NCBI GenBank assembly: GCA_023418915.1
Contig: JAEZYU010000079.1
Span: 19,384-83,383, forward strand
Direction of reading: 5' to 3'
DNA from: Bacillota bacterium
Lineage (GTDB): Bacteria > Bacillota > Clostridia > Acetivibrionales > DTU013
DNA length: 64,000 bases
The notes below the pieces were generated by a model that saw only the letters and a list, made by a program, of their open reading frames with translations, was not told where the DNA came from and did not search any database. This document shows, one piece after another, positions 25,849 to 34,493 of the stretch (positions are counted from its first letter, which is position 1; the number at the start of each line of letters is the position of its first letter). The translations under genes and the position numbers were made by a program.

Positions 25849-26235
25849 TTACGGCATAATTTTCAGTGTCAGATCGATAAGTGATGTTATCACCGGTATT
25901 GCCATTGCAACGATTATTACCTTTCCTGCCATCTCGATCTTTGACGCTATTGCGCTCTCACCGGCATCCCTGCATATCTCAGCTCCAAACTCAGTCAGGT
26001 ATGCTATCCCTGTAATTTTCAAGACTGTGTTGAAATAAGCCGGTTTGATGTCAGCCCTGCCCGCATATTCCTCAAGCAGCTCGATAACTGCAGACAGCTT
26101 AGCGGCAAGGAGCATGAAAATCAATGCGCCTGCAACTATACTTGCCTGCACGGCAATTTCAGGCTTTTGCTTCCTGAGAATTATGATAATGACGGTCGAA
26201 ACAAGACCGATACCAATGATCTGCATTATTTCCAT
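25849..26235 (-). CDS. spoIIIAD: Stage III sporulation protein AD
   Basis: Membrane protein of 128 aa with about four segments (roughly residues 5-20, 31-50, 63-85 and 100-125). The conserved centre is FNTVLKITGIAYLTEFGAEICRDAGESAIASKIEMAGKVIIV. It belongs to the SpoIIIAC/AD family, part of the channel's membrane base. AGGAGA precedes the ATG. Confidence 0.95.
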   Translation of the reverse strand: MEIMQIIGIGLVSTVIIIILRKQKPEIAVQASIVAGALIFMLLAAKLSAVIELLEEYAGRADIKPAYFNTVLKITGIAYLTEFGAEICRDAGESAIASKIEMAGKVIIVAMAIPVITSLIDLTLKIMP

Positions 26236-26340
26236 GCAATTCTCCTGTGTTTTTCTGCTCTTTTATCCTGCTATCCTGCCATTCAAAACAGATAATGACT
26301 AGCTTATGTCTGCTCTATTTCGGTGCATTCATTTCCCCTA

Positions 26341-26538
26341 TCATTCCAGTTTAAAAATTGTTTTCACAGTATCGAAAAGCACTGCAATTTCCTTTACCAC
26401 CATTAAAAGGACAACGATCAATCCGGCCAGTGTTGTCATCATCGCCTGCTCTTCCCTCCCGGATCTGATAAGCAGCTGATTCAGCACTGCCACAAGGATC
26501 CCGATAGCAGCTATCCTGAAAATCAAATCAATACCCAT
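26341..26538 (-). CDS. spoIIIAC: Stage III sporulation protein AC
   Basis: Small membrane protein of 65 aa with two segments (about residues 2-22 and 33-55), in the SpoIIIAC/AD family. I start at the ATG at 26538 (MGIDLIFRIAAIG), which matches the family's MG-V/I-D start, with AAGGGG 11 bases upstream; a GTG three codons earlier is possible. The 105-base gap to spoIIIAD is unusual, as the pair is normally close. Confidence 0.92.
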   Translation of the reverse strand: MGIDLIFRIAAIGILVAVLNQLLIRSGREEQAMMTTLAGLIVVLLMVVKEIAVLFDTVKTIFKLE

Positions 26539-26636
26539 AAATTGCACAACCCCTTTTCGAAGTGATTCAAAATATTATCTGATGTAACCTTATTACAGAC
26601 ATCCCTCATTTATGAGATTAAAGAGGCCTTGAAGCT

Positions 26637-27155
26637 TTACATCAAAACTATCACAACTGCAATTCCACCGATTATACCAAGGCTCCTGTACATGCTTTCA
26701 TTCTTCTTTCTGCTCTCCTCTGCTTTTTTTTCCTGTAGATCCAGCTGTCCCAGGGTCAGCCGTATATTTTTTATCTGTCCGTCCAGATCTGTGCTGCCAA
26801 GCGATCGTCCAAAGGATAATAATATTTCCTCATCCTCTTTGTTCAGAGTGGTCATCTTGATACACTGGCCCACAGCCTGCTTCCACGCCTCACATGCATT
26901 TGTGGCGCTGCCCTCCTTCAGCAGCTCTGATGCTGTTTTGAAAAAGACACCGGTCTCACCACCGACTCTGCTTATTCTTTCAAACGCCTCTGCCAATACA
27001 TCCGACAGGTAAGAAATCTGGTTTTCAAACATCTGAAGAAGGCTTTGCAGCTCACGAAGCTGCTGCGGCCTTTTGCTGCAGTCTCTTGATAATATGTATC
27101 CAAGGAAACTGCAGGACATTATAACTATTATGCTCCCTGCTATTTTAAACAGCAC
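26637..27155 (-). CDS. spoIIIAB: Stage III sporulation protein AB
   Basis: Membrane protein of 172 aa, with terminal membrane segments (about residues 4-20 and 155-172) around a helical domain (RPQQLRELQSLLQMFENQISYLSDVLAEAF, then LGQLDLQEKKAEESRKKNE). The fold resembles type II/IV secretion F proteins. It starts with GTG at 27155 and overlaps spoIIIAA by 11 bases. Confidence 0.94.
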   Translation of the reverse strand: MLFKIAGSIIVIMSCSFLGYILSRDCSKRPQQLRELQSLLQMFENQISYLSDVLAEAFERISRVGGETGVFFKTASELLKEGSATNACEAWKQAVGQCIKMTTLNKEDEEILLSFGRSLGSTDLDGQIKNIRLTLGQLDLQEKKAEESRKKNESMYRSLGIIGGIAVVIVLM

Positions 27156-28167
27156 CCTGACCAGCCCCCATAATTATTTTCATATCCGAACCATCCACGA
27201 TCTCCCTAATCGAACCGGGTCCGTCGGAATCGTCAAGAACGATATATCTTTCGAATACCTTGTCCTCCACCAGCATCAGGACCTCTTTTCTGCTTTTGAG
27301 CTCTGATATGTTGTAGCCGTGAGCGGTGGTGATTATCCTGACTCCCGCGTTCAATACATTGTGTACTGCCTCTCTGTCACCGTCGTTTCCTATTTCATCG
27401 GTAATGATTACGTTAGGCGACATCGAACGGATCATCATTTTCATGCCGATATTCTTGGGACAACCGTCAAGTACATCTGTTCTCAGTCCCACATCATTCT
27501 GCGGCACCCCTTTCAAACAAGCGGCGATCTCGGACCTCTCATCAACGATCGCCACCTTTACACCTCCAAAGCCCAGTTCTGGTATTCCATTGCCAAGGCT
27601 CCTGGCGATATCTCTCAGAATTGTTGTTTTGCCGCATTGAGGAGGAGATATGATCAGCGTATTATATATATCATTACTGTTTTTTATAAGATATCGCAAA
27701 ACCCTGGAGGCACAGCCGAATATCTGGTTTGAAAGCCTTATGTTGAGCCCTGATATATCCTTTATGTTTTTTACAAAAGCTCCGTCGAGTACCACTCGTC
27801 CGGCAAGACCGACCCGGTGTCCTCCCCTGATAGTAATAAAGCCATTTTTGATCTCATCCTGATATGCGTAGATCGAATTTTCGCTCATAAGCTCTATTGT
27901 GGCCTTTATGTCCTCTCTGGTGACAATAAAGCTTCCTGACGGTTTGGATGAAGGCAGACCATCACTGCCGATGAACCATTCCCTGACATAATTCTGGAGC
28001 ACAAGGGGCTTGTCTGCCCTCAGCCTTATCTCTTCGAGCGGTTCAAGCCCATATATCATTGCTCCTCCCACAGCCGAAGCCACTCTTTTGGACAGAAGCG
28101 GCAGGATGTCTTTCCTAAGACTGCTTGTACCTTTTACTGATAAGCTGCGCTCTGCACCAGTTCTCAT
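27145..28167 (-). CDS. spoIIIAA: Stage III sporulation protein AA, secretion-type ATPase
   Basis: Mother-cell ATPase of 340 aa that energises the SpoIIIA channel. Walker A is in LIISPPQCGKTTILRDIARSL at about residue 175. Walker B and the following block are VKVAIVDERSEIAACLKG, and NVIITDEIGNDGD precedes TTAHGYNISEL. GGGGAGG lies four bases before the ATG. It is the first gene of the eight-gene spoIIIA operon. The 263 bases upstream should hold a sigma-E promoter, but I could not fix one. Confidence 0.97.
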   Translation of the reverse strand: MRTGAERSLSVKGTSSLRKDILPLLSKRVASAVGGAMIYGLEPLEEIRLRADKPLVLQNYVREWFIGSDGLPSSKPSGSFIVTREDIKATIELMSENSIYAYQDEIKNGFITIRGGHRVGLAGRVVLDGAFVKNIKDISGLNIRLSNQIFGCASRVLRYLIKNSNDIYNTLIISPPQCGKTTILRDIARSLGNGIPELGFGGVKVAIVDERSEIAACLKGVPQNDVGLRTDVLDGCPKNIGMKMMIRSMSPNVIITDEIGNDGDREAVHNVLNAGVRIITTAHGYNISELKSRKEVLMLVEDKVFERYIVLDDSDGPGSIREIVDGSDMKIIMGAGQGAV

Positions 28168-28321
28168 ATGTACCTCCCCACTTTAATATCAGTCTCATAC
28201 AGGATTCTCTCCAAGGAAACACTCTGATCCATTCATTAATAATTATTAGGCTTTGTCCACTTTTATGACTGTTATGGCATAAAACAAAATGCAAGTGAGG
28301 AAATATCAGCGTCAACTAATA

Positions 28322-28352
28322 AAACAAAATACAGGCATTATACAGCCTGCAT
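28322..28352 (-). terminator. Weak terminator after the ger operon
   Basis: On the minus strand GCAGGC pairs with GCCTGT across an 8-base loop, followed by the T-rich stretch ATTTTGTTTTATT. It lies about 80 bases after the gerB stop. Confidence 0.45.
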
Positions 28353-28430
28353 CGTTAGGAAATTTTCTGGTATTCTATTTCAGTAATGTATTGCAAATGC
28401 TCAAAGGATCATGTTCCTTCCGCTATTTCT

Positions 28431-29534
28431 TCAGCACTGCTGACTCCCTGCCTTTCTCTGTCTTGCCGCCTTGATCTCAGCTCCAATCCAGATAATCACA
28501 GGTAATATTATCTCAAATGGTACCGCATAGTATTTGTATAGCTGGCTTGCCCAGTCAAACATCTCTATCGTGCTTTCGAACAAAACCAGAGAGTACATCA
28601 TTATCAGAAGACCCACAGGTGCTGCAAGCTTTCTATGATCCTGTATCCCGAATGAATCGGCAATACCCTTGCTGGCTGACAGTAAACAGATGGATGTCTT
28701 AACGAACCCTCCGAGCAGAAAGACTATCGCCACTGTAACTTCTATCCTTTCAAGGAAATCTCCCAATTTAACAAGTCTTGCCGACGCATAGGAGGCAAAG
28801 AAAAGGAGCCTTATATTTCCCGCCCCCAGAACCAGGAGGCTTCGAAATGTAGAAATCGATAAAACAGCTGCACTTATCAGAATACTCCATATGAATATTT
28901 TGTAAGGCTTGTTCTCCCTTTTGACATAGCAGAAAATAATCGAACAGACCACTATTTCAGCAAACGGAAAGGCAAGGACAGAAAAAGATGCATCAATCAC
29001 GGGTAGTACTCCATCATATAATAAAGGTCTTATGTTATTGATATTATATTCCGGGATCAACAGCATAGTTATGGTGAATATGACAAGCAGCATGATTGGC
29101 AGCACGATGGCCGTCCATCTTGCAATAGCCTCTATTCCTGCCTTCACTGCCCATATACAAAGCAGCATGAAAACGGCAGCTGTGACGAACTGGGGTGTTT
29201 CATGCAGACCGACAATCTTAACAAACTCAGAGAAATTTCTTAGCACAAGTGCACCGATGTGAAAGGTATACCACACATATATAAGAGTAAATACCGTGCC
29301 AATAATTCTTCCATACACAGTGAAAATGATTTCATACAGACCCATTCCAGGGAAAAGAGAGAGTATCCTGGATAATATCAGCACAAGAGGCAGCACCATG
29401 ATACATGCAGCTAATATGGCAATCCATGCGTCCTTCCCTGCTTCTCTCCCAGTCCCAAGCACCATTGAGCTTCCAAGTAAAAACGCCAGCATAATGGCAA
29501 TCGTTTGCTTTTTTGTTATTATATGATTATCCAT
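28431..29534 (-). CDS. Spore germinant receptor B subunit (GerAB-type permease)
   Basis: Inner-spore-membrane protein of 367 aa with about ten hydrophobic segments, in the amino acid-polyamine transporter-like GerAB family. The N-terminal block is KKQTIAIMLAFLLGSSMVLGTG, and FAEIVVCSIIFCYVKRENK lies near residue 195. B subunits carry the germinant-binding site. The final residues are basic and variable. Order in this operon is A-C-D-B, with B last. AAGGA precedes the ATG. Confidence 0.92.
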   Translation of the reverse strand: MDNHIITKKQTIAIMLAFLLGSSMVLGTGREAGKDAWIAILAACIMVLPLVLILSRILSLFPGMGLYEIIFTVYGRIIGTVFTLIYVWYTFHIGALVLRNFSEFVKIVGLHETPQFVTAAVFMLLCIWAVKAGIEAIARWTAIVLPIMLLVIFTITMLLIPEYNINNIRPLLYDGVLPVIDASFSVLAFPFAEIVVCSIIFCYVKRENKPYKIFIWSILISAAVLSISTFRSLLVLGAGNIRLLFFASYASARLVKLGDFLERIEVTVAIVFLLGGFVKTSICLLSASKGIADSFGIQDHRKLAAPVGLLIMMYSLVLFESTIEMFDWASQLYKYYAVPFEIILPVIIWIGAEIKAARQRKAGSQQC

Positions 29535-29572
29535 GCAAGTATCCTTAACTTCATGTATGACTAGATCACATA

Positions 29573-29782
29573 TCAGCCTATTATCGAAGTTATGATTTTT
29601 TCAACCGGATCCATTGGATTTGGGAATTTTACGCCAAATTCAACAAATATCGCTGATAAAAGCAGCAGTGCCAGCATAAAGGAATATACGATGCAGACCA
29701 ACCACTCTCTGCTTTTGAAGAGTTTTTTCAGTTCTATTAAAATCATAATAATTATCATGGCTGCAACTACTGTCAAAAGCAT
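29573..29782 (-). CDS. Small two-helix membrane protein, likely Ger D-type subunit
   Basis: Protein of 69 aa with two hydrophobic segments (about residues 2-17 and 29-50) and a short polar tail (FPNPMDPVEKIITSIIG). GGAGG lies 11 bases before the ATG, inside the gerC stop region. Small two-helix D subunits of about this size are known in some gerA-type operons, where they modulate germination. Sequence identity is too low for me to do more than infer this from size and position. Confidence 0.6.
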   Translation of the reverse strand: MLLTVVAAMIIIMILIELKKLFKSREWLVCIVYSFMLALLLLSAIFVEFGVKFPNPMDPVEKIITSIIG

Positions 29783-29788
29783 ATCAAG

Positions 29789-30937
29789 CTATTCCTCCAT
29801 CATGATCGATTCCTGCAGCAGACCGGATTCAGTTACCTCCACTGTTGGATTGACATAGATTTCCATGTCCTTAAAGTACTCATCCCAGTCCTGCTCTATT
29901 TCTCTCCAGAGCTTCGGGTATTCCATATGTATACTATTTCCGAAGCCGAAAATATCAGCCCTGTATTCTGTCTGCATCTTTTTTATCAGAGCGGAAGCTT
30001 TATTTTTTATAAGCTCTTCTGCCTGCTTCTTATGCATCGCTGCCCCTTCATGATGCTTATGTCTCCCCGGCCCATGCTCTCCCAGTGCGGTTTTTACATG
30101 TATTTCGACATTGATTGATATTTTGCCATTGGAATATACCGGCTTCACCTTTGTCTTGTTTTCAAGTATCTCAAAAGATACGTCCTTTACATGCTTTCCC
30201 GGTTCGCTGTCGGCGACAAGGATCCCCCCTTCCACCCTGTCTGTTATAAAGCAGAAATATTTTGTTTCTTCTTCAGTGAGGAACCCGGCGAGGCTACCTC
30301 GCTTTAGTATCGCAGTGCCTGACATGGCCTGCGTTTCGATACCTGCAGTATTAATGATCCTCATGCATGGCAGAACAGGGCAATATCCGGGACATTGAAG
30401 CAGGTTCATGAATTCACTGATGGTCATTTTAAATGATTTTGACAGATCTGCCTGCCCCTCGATCATCTGCGAGATCTCAAATGTGCGGATCTCAGTCGTA
30501 ACGCTTTCTGACCGCAACAGTTCAGCTGCTCTCTCCTCCTTTGAGACAAGAAGCCATATGTTAGTTCTCGGCTCCACATCTCGTATAAGGAAATCAAGCA
30601 CCTCGACCAATCCTTTTTCCAGTACCTGCTTTCCAAGGATAACGACCTCCATATGGCCTAAGTACAGTCTTCCAGTTTCAAACTTGATTGCATTGCGTAC
30701 TGCATCAAATAGGGTGTCCCCCTCTGTTTCTATTATCTTTGAGGCTATCGATGATTCCTTGCCTCCTTCTATGAGATCCACCAGCTCTGCTGTGACAACA
30801 TGTCTTTTATCTTCATTCATGTCGACAGCCATACCAACAACAATGGGCAGTCTATTTATCTCTCTGTAATCCCAGCAGCCGGTAAGACAACTTATTGTCA
30901 GCACCAATAGCATCACTGCCGCTGTTTTTTTGACCAT
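29789..30937 (-). CDS. Spore germinant receptor C subunit (GerAC lipoprotein)
   Basis: Lipoprotein of 382 aa on the outer face of the inner spore membrane. The signal peptide ends in a lipobox with cysteine 21 (ISCLTGCWDYREINRLPIVVGMAVD). The three-domain GerAC fold follows; the conserved block LLVSKEERAAELLRSESVTTEIRTFEIS is at about 125-155 and the C-terminal domain at about 230-370. GGGGAGG precedes the ATG. It overlaps gerA by 25 bases. Confidence 0.95.
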   Translation of the reverse strand: MVKKTAAVMLLVLTISCLTGCWDYREINRLPIVVGMAVDMNEDKRHVVTAELVDLIEGGKESSIASKIIETEGDTLFDAVRNAIKFETGRLYLGHMEVVILGKQVLEKGLVEVLDFLIRDVEPRTNIWLLVSKEERAAELLRSESVTTEIRTFEISQMIEGQADLSKSFKMTISEFMNLLQCPGYCPVLPCMRIINTAGIETQAMSGTAILKRGSLAGFLTEEETKYFCFITDRVEGGILVADSEPGKHVKDVSFEILENKTKVKPVYSNGKISINVEIHVKTALGEHGPGRHKHHEGAAMHKKQAEELIKNKASALIKKMQTEYRADIFGFGNSIHMEYPKLWREIEQDWDEYFKDMEIYVNPTVEVTESGLLQESIMMEE

Positions 30938-32466
30938 GGCTGTGTGCCTCCCCTGCCTTTTCTTATTCTATTGTATGTGATCAGCTTCGGCCTGTATTTA
31001 AAGTACCAGTCTGGGGCTTTGATAGCAGTATCCTTCATTTCATGTGCTTCCAGAGCTGTGATATGCACCATATACGGAATACCGAACGAACGCATGGAGC
31101 AAAGATGTATAAGTATACCGATAAAACCACACATATACCCATACAGTCCAAGAAATGCAGACAACAGCAGGAGAACAGGCCGCAGTGCAACAACAGCACC
31201 TGTCAGCTTTGGGACCATAAGACCCGTGATCGCCGCTACAGATACTATTATTACAATCGGTGCACTGACGATCTTAGCTTCGACCGAGGCTGAGCCAAGG
31301 ACCAACGCACCAACTATGCTCAGTGCCTGTCCGAGGTTTGACGGCATCCTGACGCCGGCATCCCTTAGCATCTCAAAGACTATAGTCAGCAGTATTACCT
31401 CCACAATTGTCGGGAATGGAACACCCTGCCTTGCAGCTGATATACTCAGAAGCAAAGGCGTCGGTATTGCCTCCTGATGATACGTTACCAGTGCCGTATA
31501 TATCCCTGGTATGCTTATGCTGATCCAGAACCCTGCTATTCTCAGCAGTCTGTTCACACTTGCAAGGGGAAAGGCCACATAATAATCTTCATTAGATTGA
31601 AAATTTTCAACGAAAAGATACGGAACCGTCAATGCTACAGGAGAGCCATCCACCATAATTGCTATGCGTCCCTCCATGATGTTGGCTGCTACCACATCCG
31701 GTCTCTCTGTTGAGCCGTTTGACAGAAAAGGTGAAAATGGGTGATCACGGATATACTCTCTGATATATTCGGTATCAAGTATAATGTCAGTATCAATTGT
31801 ACTGAGCCTTTTGTATACCTCCTTGAGTATCTTTTTGTTTACGATGCTGTCAAGATAACAGACGCACACTTTGGTACGGCTCCGTACTCCCATGGTAATC
31901 AATTTAAACTTCAGGTCATTTGTGGCCAGCCGTCTCCTTATGAGCGAAAGATTCATAAGCAGCGATTCGACAAAGCCTTCTCTTGGCCCTACGATCAGTC
32001 TCTCGGATGGTGGCTCCTCAATGGACCTGGTCTGCCAGCCTTTGGTACTTATGATCAGTCCCCTGGAACTGCCGTCAGCCAGAAAAACAGTATCTCCCCG
32101 CACTATCGCATCTGTAAGTTTTCCTACGTCTGATGTCATTTTCACATCGTTTGCGGCTATTACAATATCCTTTATTTTTTCAATCGTCTCATCGTCATGT
32201 ATAGCTGTAGCCGCTCTGATAACAGGCTGCATTATGTTTTCGTTTATTGTCTCATTATTCACCATTCCGTCTATGAAAATAACACAGAATTTTAATGCTT
32301 CATCTCGTTCATTTTGGAATCGTCTAATAATAAGAGTATCATCATCATTGAATATTTCCGTAAACATATCAAGATCATGCAAAAGAGAGCCATCAAGACT
32401 ATATCTGCTCAGATCCTCAGGCTTTATCGCTCCAGTTACATTGCTGTTCATTCTCTTGTGCTTCAT
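30913..32466 (-). CDS. Spore germinant receptor A subunit (GerAA)
   Basis: Protein of 517 aa. The soluble N-terminal part (about residues 1-265) is followed by a membrane part with about five or six segments. Family blocks are VEPPSERLIVGPREGFVESLLMNLSLIRRRL-like EEPPSERLIVGPREGF near residue 155 and QGVPFPTIVEVILLTIVFEMLRDAGVRMP near residue 350. A subunits form the pentameric ion channel of the receptor. I start at the ATG at 32466. It is first in the ger operon. Confidence 0.96.
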   Translation of the reverse strand: MKHKRMNSNVTGAIKPEDLSRYSLDGSLLHDLDMFTEIFNDDDTLIIRRFQNERDEALKFCVIFIDGMVNNETINENIMQPVIRAATAIHDDETIEKIKDIVIAANDVKMTSDVGKLTDAIVRGDTVFLADGSSRGLIISTKGWQTRSIEEPPSERLIVGPREGFVESLLMNLSLIRRRLATNDLKFKLITMGVRSRTKVCVCYLDSIVNKKILKEVYKRLSTIDTDIILDTEYIREYIRDHPFSPFLSNGSTERPDVVAANIMEGRIAIMVDGSPVALTVPYLFVENFQSNEDYYVAFPLASVNRLLRIAGFWISISIPGIYTALVTYHQEAIPTPLLLSISAARQGVPFPTIVEVILLTIVFEMLRDAGVRMPSNLGQALSIVGALVLGSASVEAKIVSAPIVIIVSVAAITGLMVPKLTGAVVALRPVLLLLSAFLGLYGYMCGFIGILIHLCSMRSFGIPYMVHITALEAHEMKDTAIKAPDWYFKYRPKLITYNRIRKGRGGTQPWSKKQRQ

Positions 32467-32576
32467 CACACCACCAGGAGTTTAGCATATTATCTATATT
32501 CCGTATGGTATGTATTTTTCTGAAAATAATTCAGGGGGACGATATCATCGCCCCCCTGCAGCATAGTGCATATGTT

Positions 32577-33179
32577 TTATTTTAATATTCCGATTCTGTC
32601 CATCGGCCAGAATCTGTATGCCGCCCTGCCTTCGATCTGGCTGCGGTGTATAGCTCCAAATGACCTGCTGTCCTTACTTACCTCTCGATTGTCGCCGATG
32701 ACAAGATATTCGCCATCCTCAAGCCTTATAGGAAACGGCTGCTCTCTTTGAAAGGTTTCCCCCTTCGCATACGGTTCGCTGAGCTCTGTACCGTTCACAA
32801 GCACCTTCCCGTCTTGGATATCCACTACATCACCGGGAATTCCGATCACCCTCTTTACGAGTCTGGTGTTTGTCTTTCTCTCGACCGGTTTGAAAATATC
32901 ACCGACATCAGTCAGAAATATTTTAACTTTCTCAAAATAATTCTCCGGATACTTGTCTTCGATGAAAACTATGATATCACCTCTGGATGGATCACCGAAG
33001 CTGTAGCTCAATTTCTCAACGAACAGGTGCTGTCCTTCCAGCAGCGTATCCTGCATGGATGTCTGTCTAACCTGAGTGGTCGCGAATACTGCTGTATTGA
33101 GCAAAGCCACTAGTATGAAAGCTGCAGCAAAAACTACTATCCATTCCCATATCTCTCTAATCACTGTTCTGCCTGTCAT
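32577..33179 (-). CDS. lepB: Signal peptidase I
   Basis: Membrane serine peptidase of 200 aa that removes signal peptides. One N-terminal segment is at about residues 13-33. The catalytic serine is in VRQTSMQDTLLEGQHL (about residue 39) and the lysine in RLVKRVIGIPGDVVDI (about residue 110). The C-terminal box is GDNREVSKDSRSFG. The usual proline after the serine box is absent (SMQDTL), a common clostridial change. It has its own unit between a strong terminator and the ger operon. AAGGGG precedes the ATG. Confidence 0.94.
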   Translation of the reverse strand: MTGRTVIREIWEWIVVFAAAFILVALLNTAVFATTQVRQTSMQDTLLEGQHLFVEKLSYSFGDPSRGDIIVFIEDKYPENYFEKVKIFLTDVGDIFKPVERKTNTRLVKRVIGIPGDVVDIQDGKVLVNGTELSEPYAKGETFQREQPFPIRLEDGEYLVIGDNREVSKDSRSFGAIHRSQIEGRAAYRFWPMDRIGILK

Positions 33180-33216
33180 GCCGACACCCCTTGAGCAATT
33201 TCATCGTATATTTCTA

Positions 33217-33252
33217 TTAAAAAGGTGGGTCGCCTGTTTACAGGACCCACCT
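33217..33252 (-). terminator. Strong terminator between the zinc-ribbon gene and lepB
   Basis: GGTGGGTC pairs with GACCCACC around a 12-base loop and is followed on the minus strand by TTTTTAAT. It ends the efp/zinc-ribbon unit. Confidence 0.88.
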
Positions 33253-33270
33253 GATATAACTTTGTGCTTA

Positions 33271-33726
33271 TTATTCAGTGCCCTCTTCACAATCTTCGCA
33301 GTCTTCACAACTGCAATCCCATTCGATCTCGATCTCTTTATTGCAATGAGGGCAAAGAACAGTGTCCTTCTTCATGAATGCATTTTCAAGATTGACTGTT
33401 TCCCCGCAGTGCGGACAGTCAAATTCTGCGAATACCTCCTCTTCGTCGTCATCCTCATCATCATCGTCGTCGTCGTCAATGTAATATTCGTCATCGCTGT
33501 CCAGATCGTATATCAGGCTCTCTATAGAAGCAAGATCCTCATCCATTTCATCCACCTGTTCACTGAGCTGTTCCTGTACTTCCTCTATATCGTCAACCGC
33601 AAGAGCCACATCATCCAGCGCATCAATAATTGCCTTGAGCAGCCTTCCTTCATTTGTTGTGTAATCCAGCTGCATCCCGTCAGCAAGTCCCTTCAGATAA
33701 GCTATCTTTCCTTTAAGATAATCCAT
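33271..33726 (-). CDS. Acidic zinc-ribbon protein (CD1247 N-terminal domain type)
   Basis: Protein of 151 aa. The first 45 residues form a helical domain (DYLKGKIAYLKGLADGMQLD) seen in a clostridial family. A predicted coiled coil follows, then an Asp/Glu run at about residues 86-100. A zinc ribbon (FDCPHCGETVNLENAF, then VLCPHCNKEIEIEW) lies at about 103-140, and the tail is Cys/Glu/Asp-rich (CSCEDCEDCEEG). Function unknown. The ATG at 33726 follows GGAGG by five bases. It is conserved next to efp. Confidence 0.78.
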   Translation of the reverse strand: MDYLKGKIAYLKGLADGMQLDYTTNEGRLLKAIIDALDDVALAVDDIEEVQEQLSEQVDEMDEDLASIESLIYDLDSDDEYYIDDDDDDDEDDDEEEVFAEFDCPHCGETVNLENAFMKKDTVLCPHCNKEIEIEWDCSCEDCEDCEEGTE

Positions 33727-33801
33727 GTCTACCTCCATATAAAAATTCTATAATCTGCTTACTTAATATCCCCCCGGGCAGGAAGTTTATGCAAGCCTCT
33801 A

Positions 33802-34359
33802 TCATGCTCTTTCCAGGTAATCGCCCGTTCTGGTGTCGATCCTTATAACATTCCCCTGATCGATAAAAAGTGGAACCTTTACCATGGCGCCAGTCTCAAC
33901 CGTAGCAGGCTTGGTTGCACCGGTGGCCGTATCTCCCTTATAGCCAGGGTCGGTCTCGATGACTTCCAGCTCCACAAATGTAGGAGGCTCGATACCGATA
34001 ACATTTCCTTTGAATGAAAGAATCTTTACTGTCATGTTTTCTTTGACAAATTTCAAAGTGTCACTGATGGTATCCTTGCTCAGCGGCATTTGCTCGTAGG
34101 TCTCGGTATCCATGAAATAATACAGGTCTCCGTCATTGTACAGGTACTGCATGTCCTTCCTTTCAATATGCGCCTTGGGCATTTTATCCGTTGGGTTGAA
34201 GGTTCTTTCAACTGTAGCGCCTGTTATGACATTTTTAAGCTTTGTCCTGACAAACGCAGCGCCTTTGCCTGGCTTCACATGCTGAAATTCAACAATCTGG
34301 AAAACCTGTCCGTCAAGTTCGAAAGTAACACCGTTTCTGAATTCGCCTGCTGTTATCAT
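33802..34359 (-). CDS. efp: Elongation factor P
   Basis: Ribosome factor of 185 aa that relieves stalling at proline runs. Three beta-barrel domains are present: KOW-like (1-65), central (66-128) and OB (129-185). The loop that reaches the peptidyl-transfer centre is HVKPGKGAAFVRTKLKN, with K32 at its tip. The C-terminal signature VIRIDTRTGDYLERA is intact. GGAGGG precedes the ATG. Confidence 0.98.
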   Translation of the reverse strand: MITAGEFRNGVTFELDGQVFQIVEFQHVKPGKGAAFVRTKLKNVITGATVERTFNPTDKMPKAHIERKDMQYLYNDGDLYYFMDTETYEQMPLSKDTISDTLKFVKENMTVKILSFKGNVIGIEPPTFVELEVIETDPGYKGDTATGATKPATVETGAMVKVPLFIDQGNVIRIDTRTGDYLERA

Positions 34360-34493
34360 AAATTTATCCCTCCATCATTAACTCTTAAATCAATTATGTC
34401 ATCTAATAATATATTTATCAAATCACCCGATATTGACTATATAATATTAAAATAAAACATCATGCATTTCAAGAAAAATTTTCTTGCTGAGGC

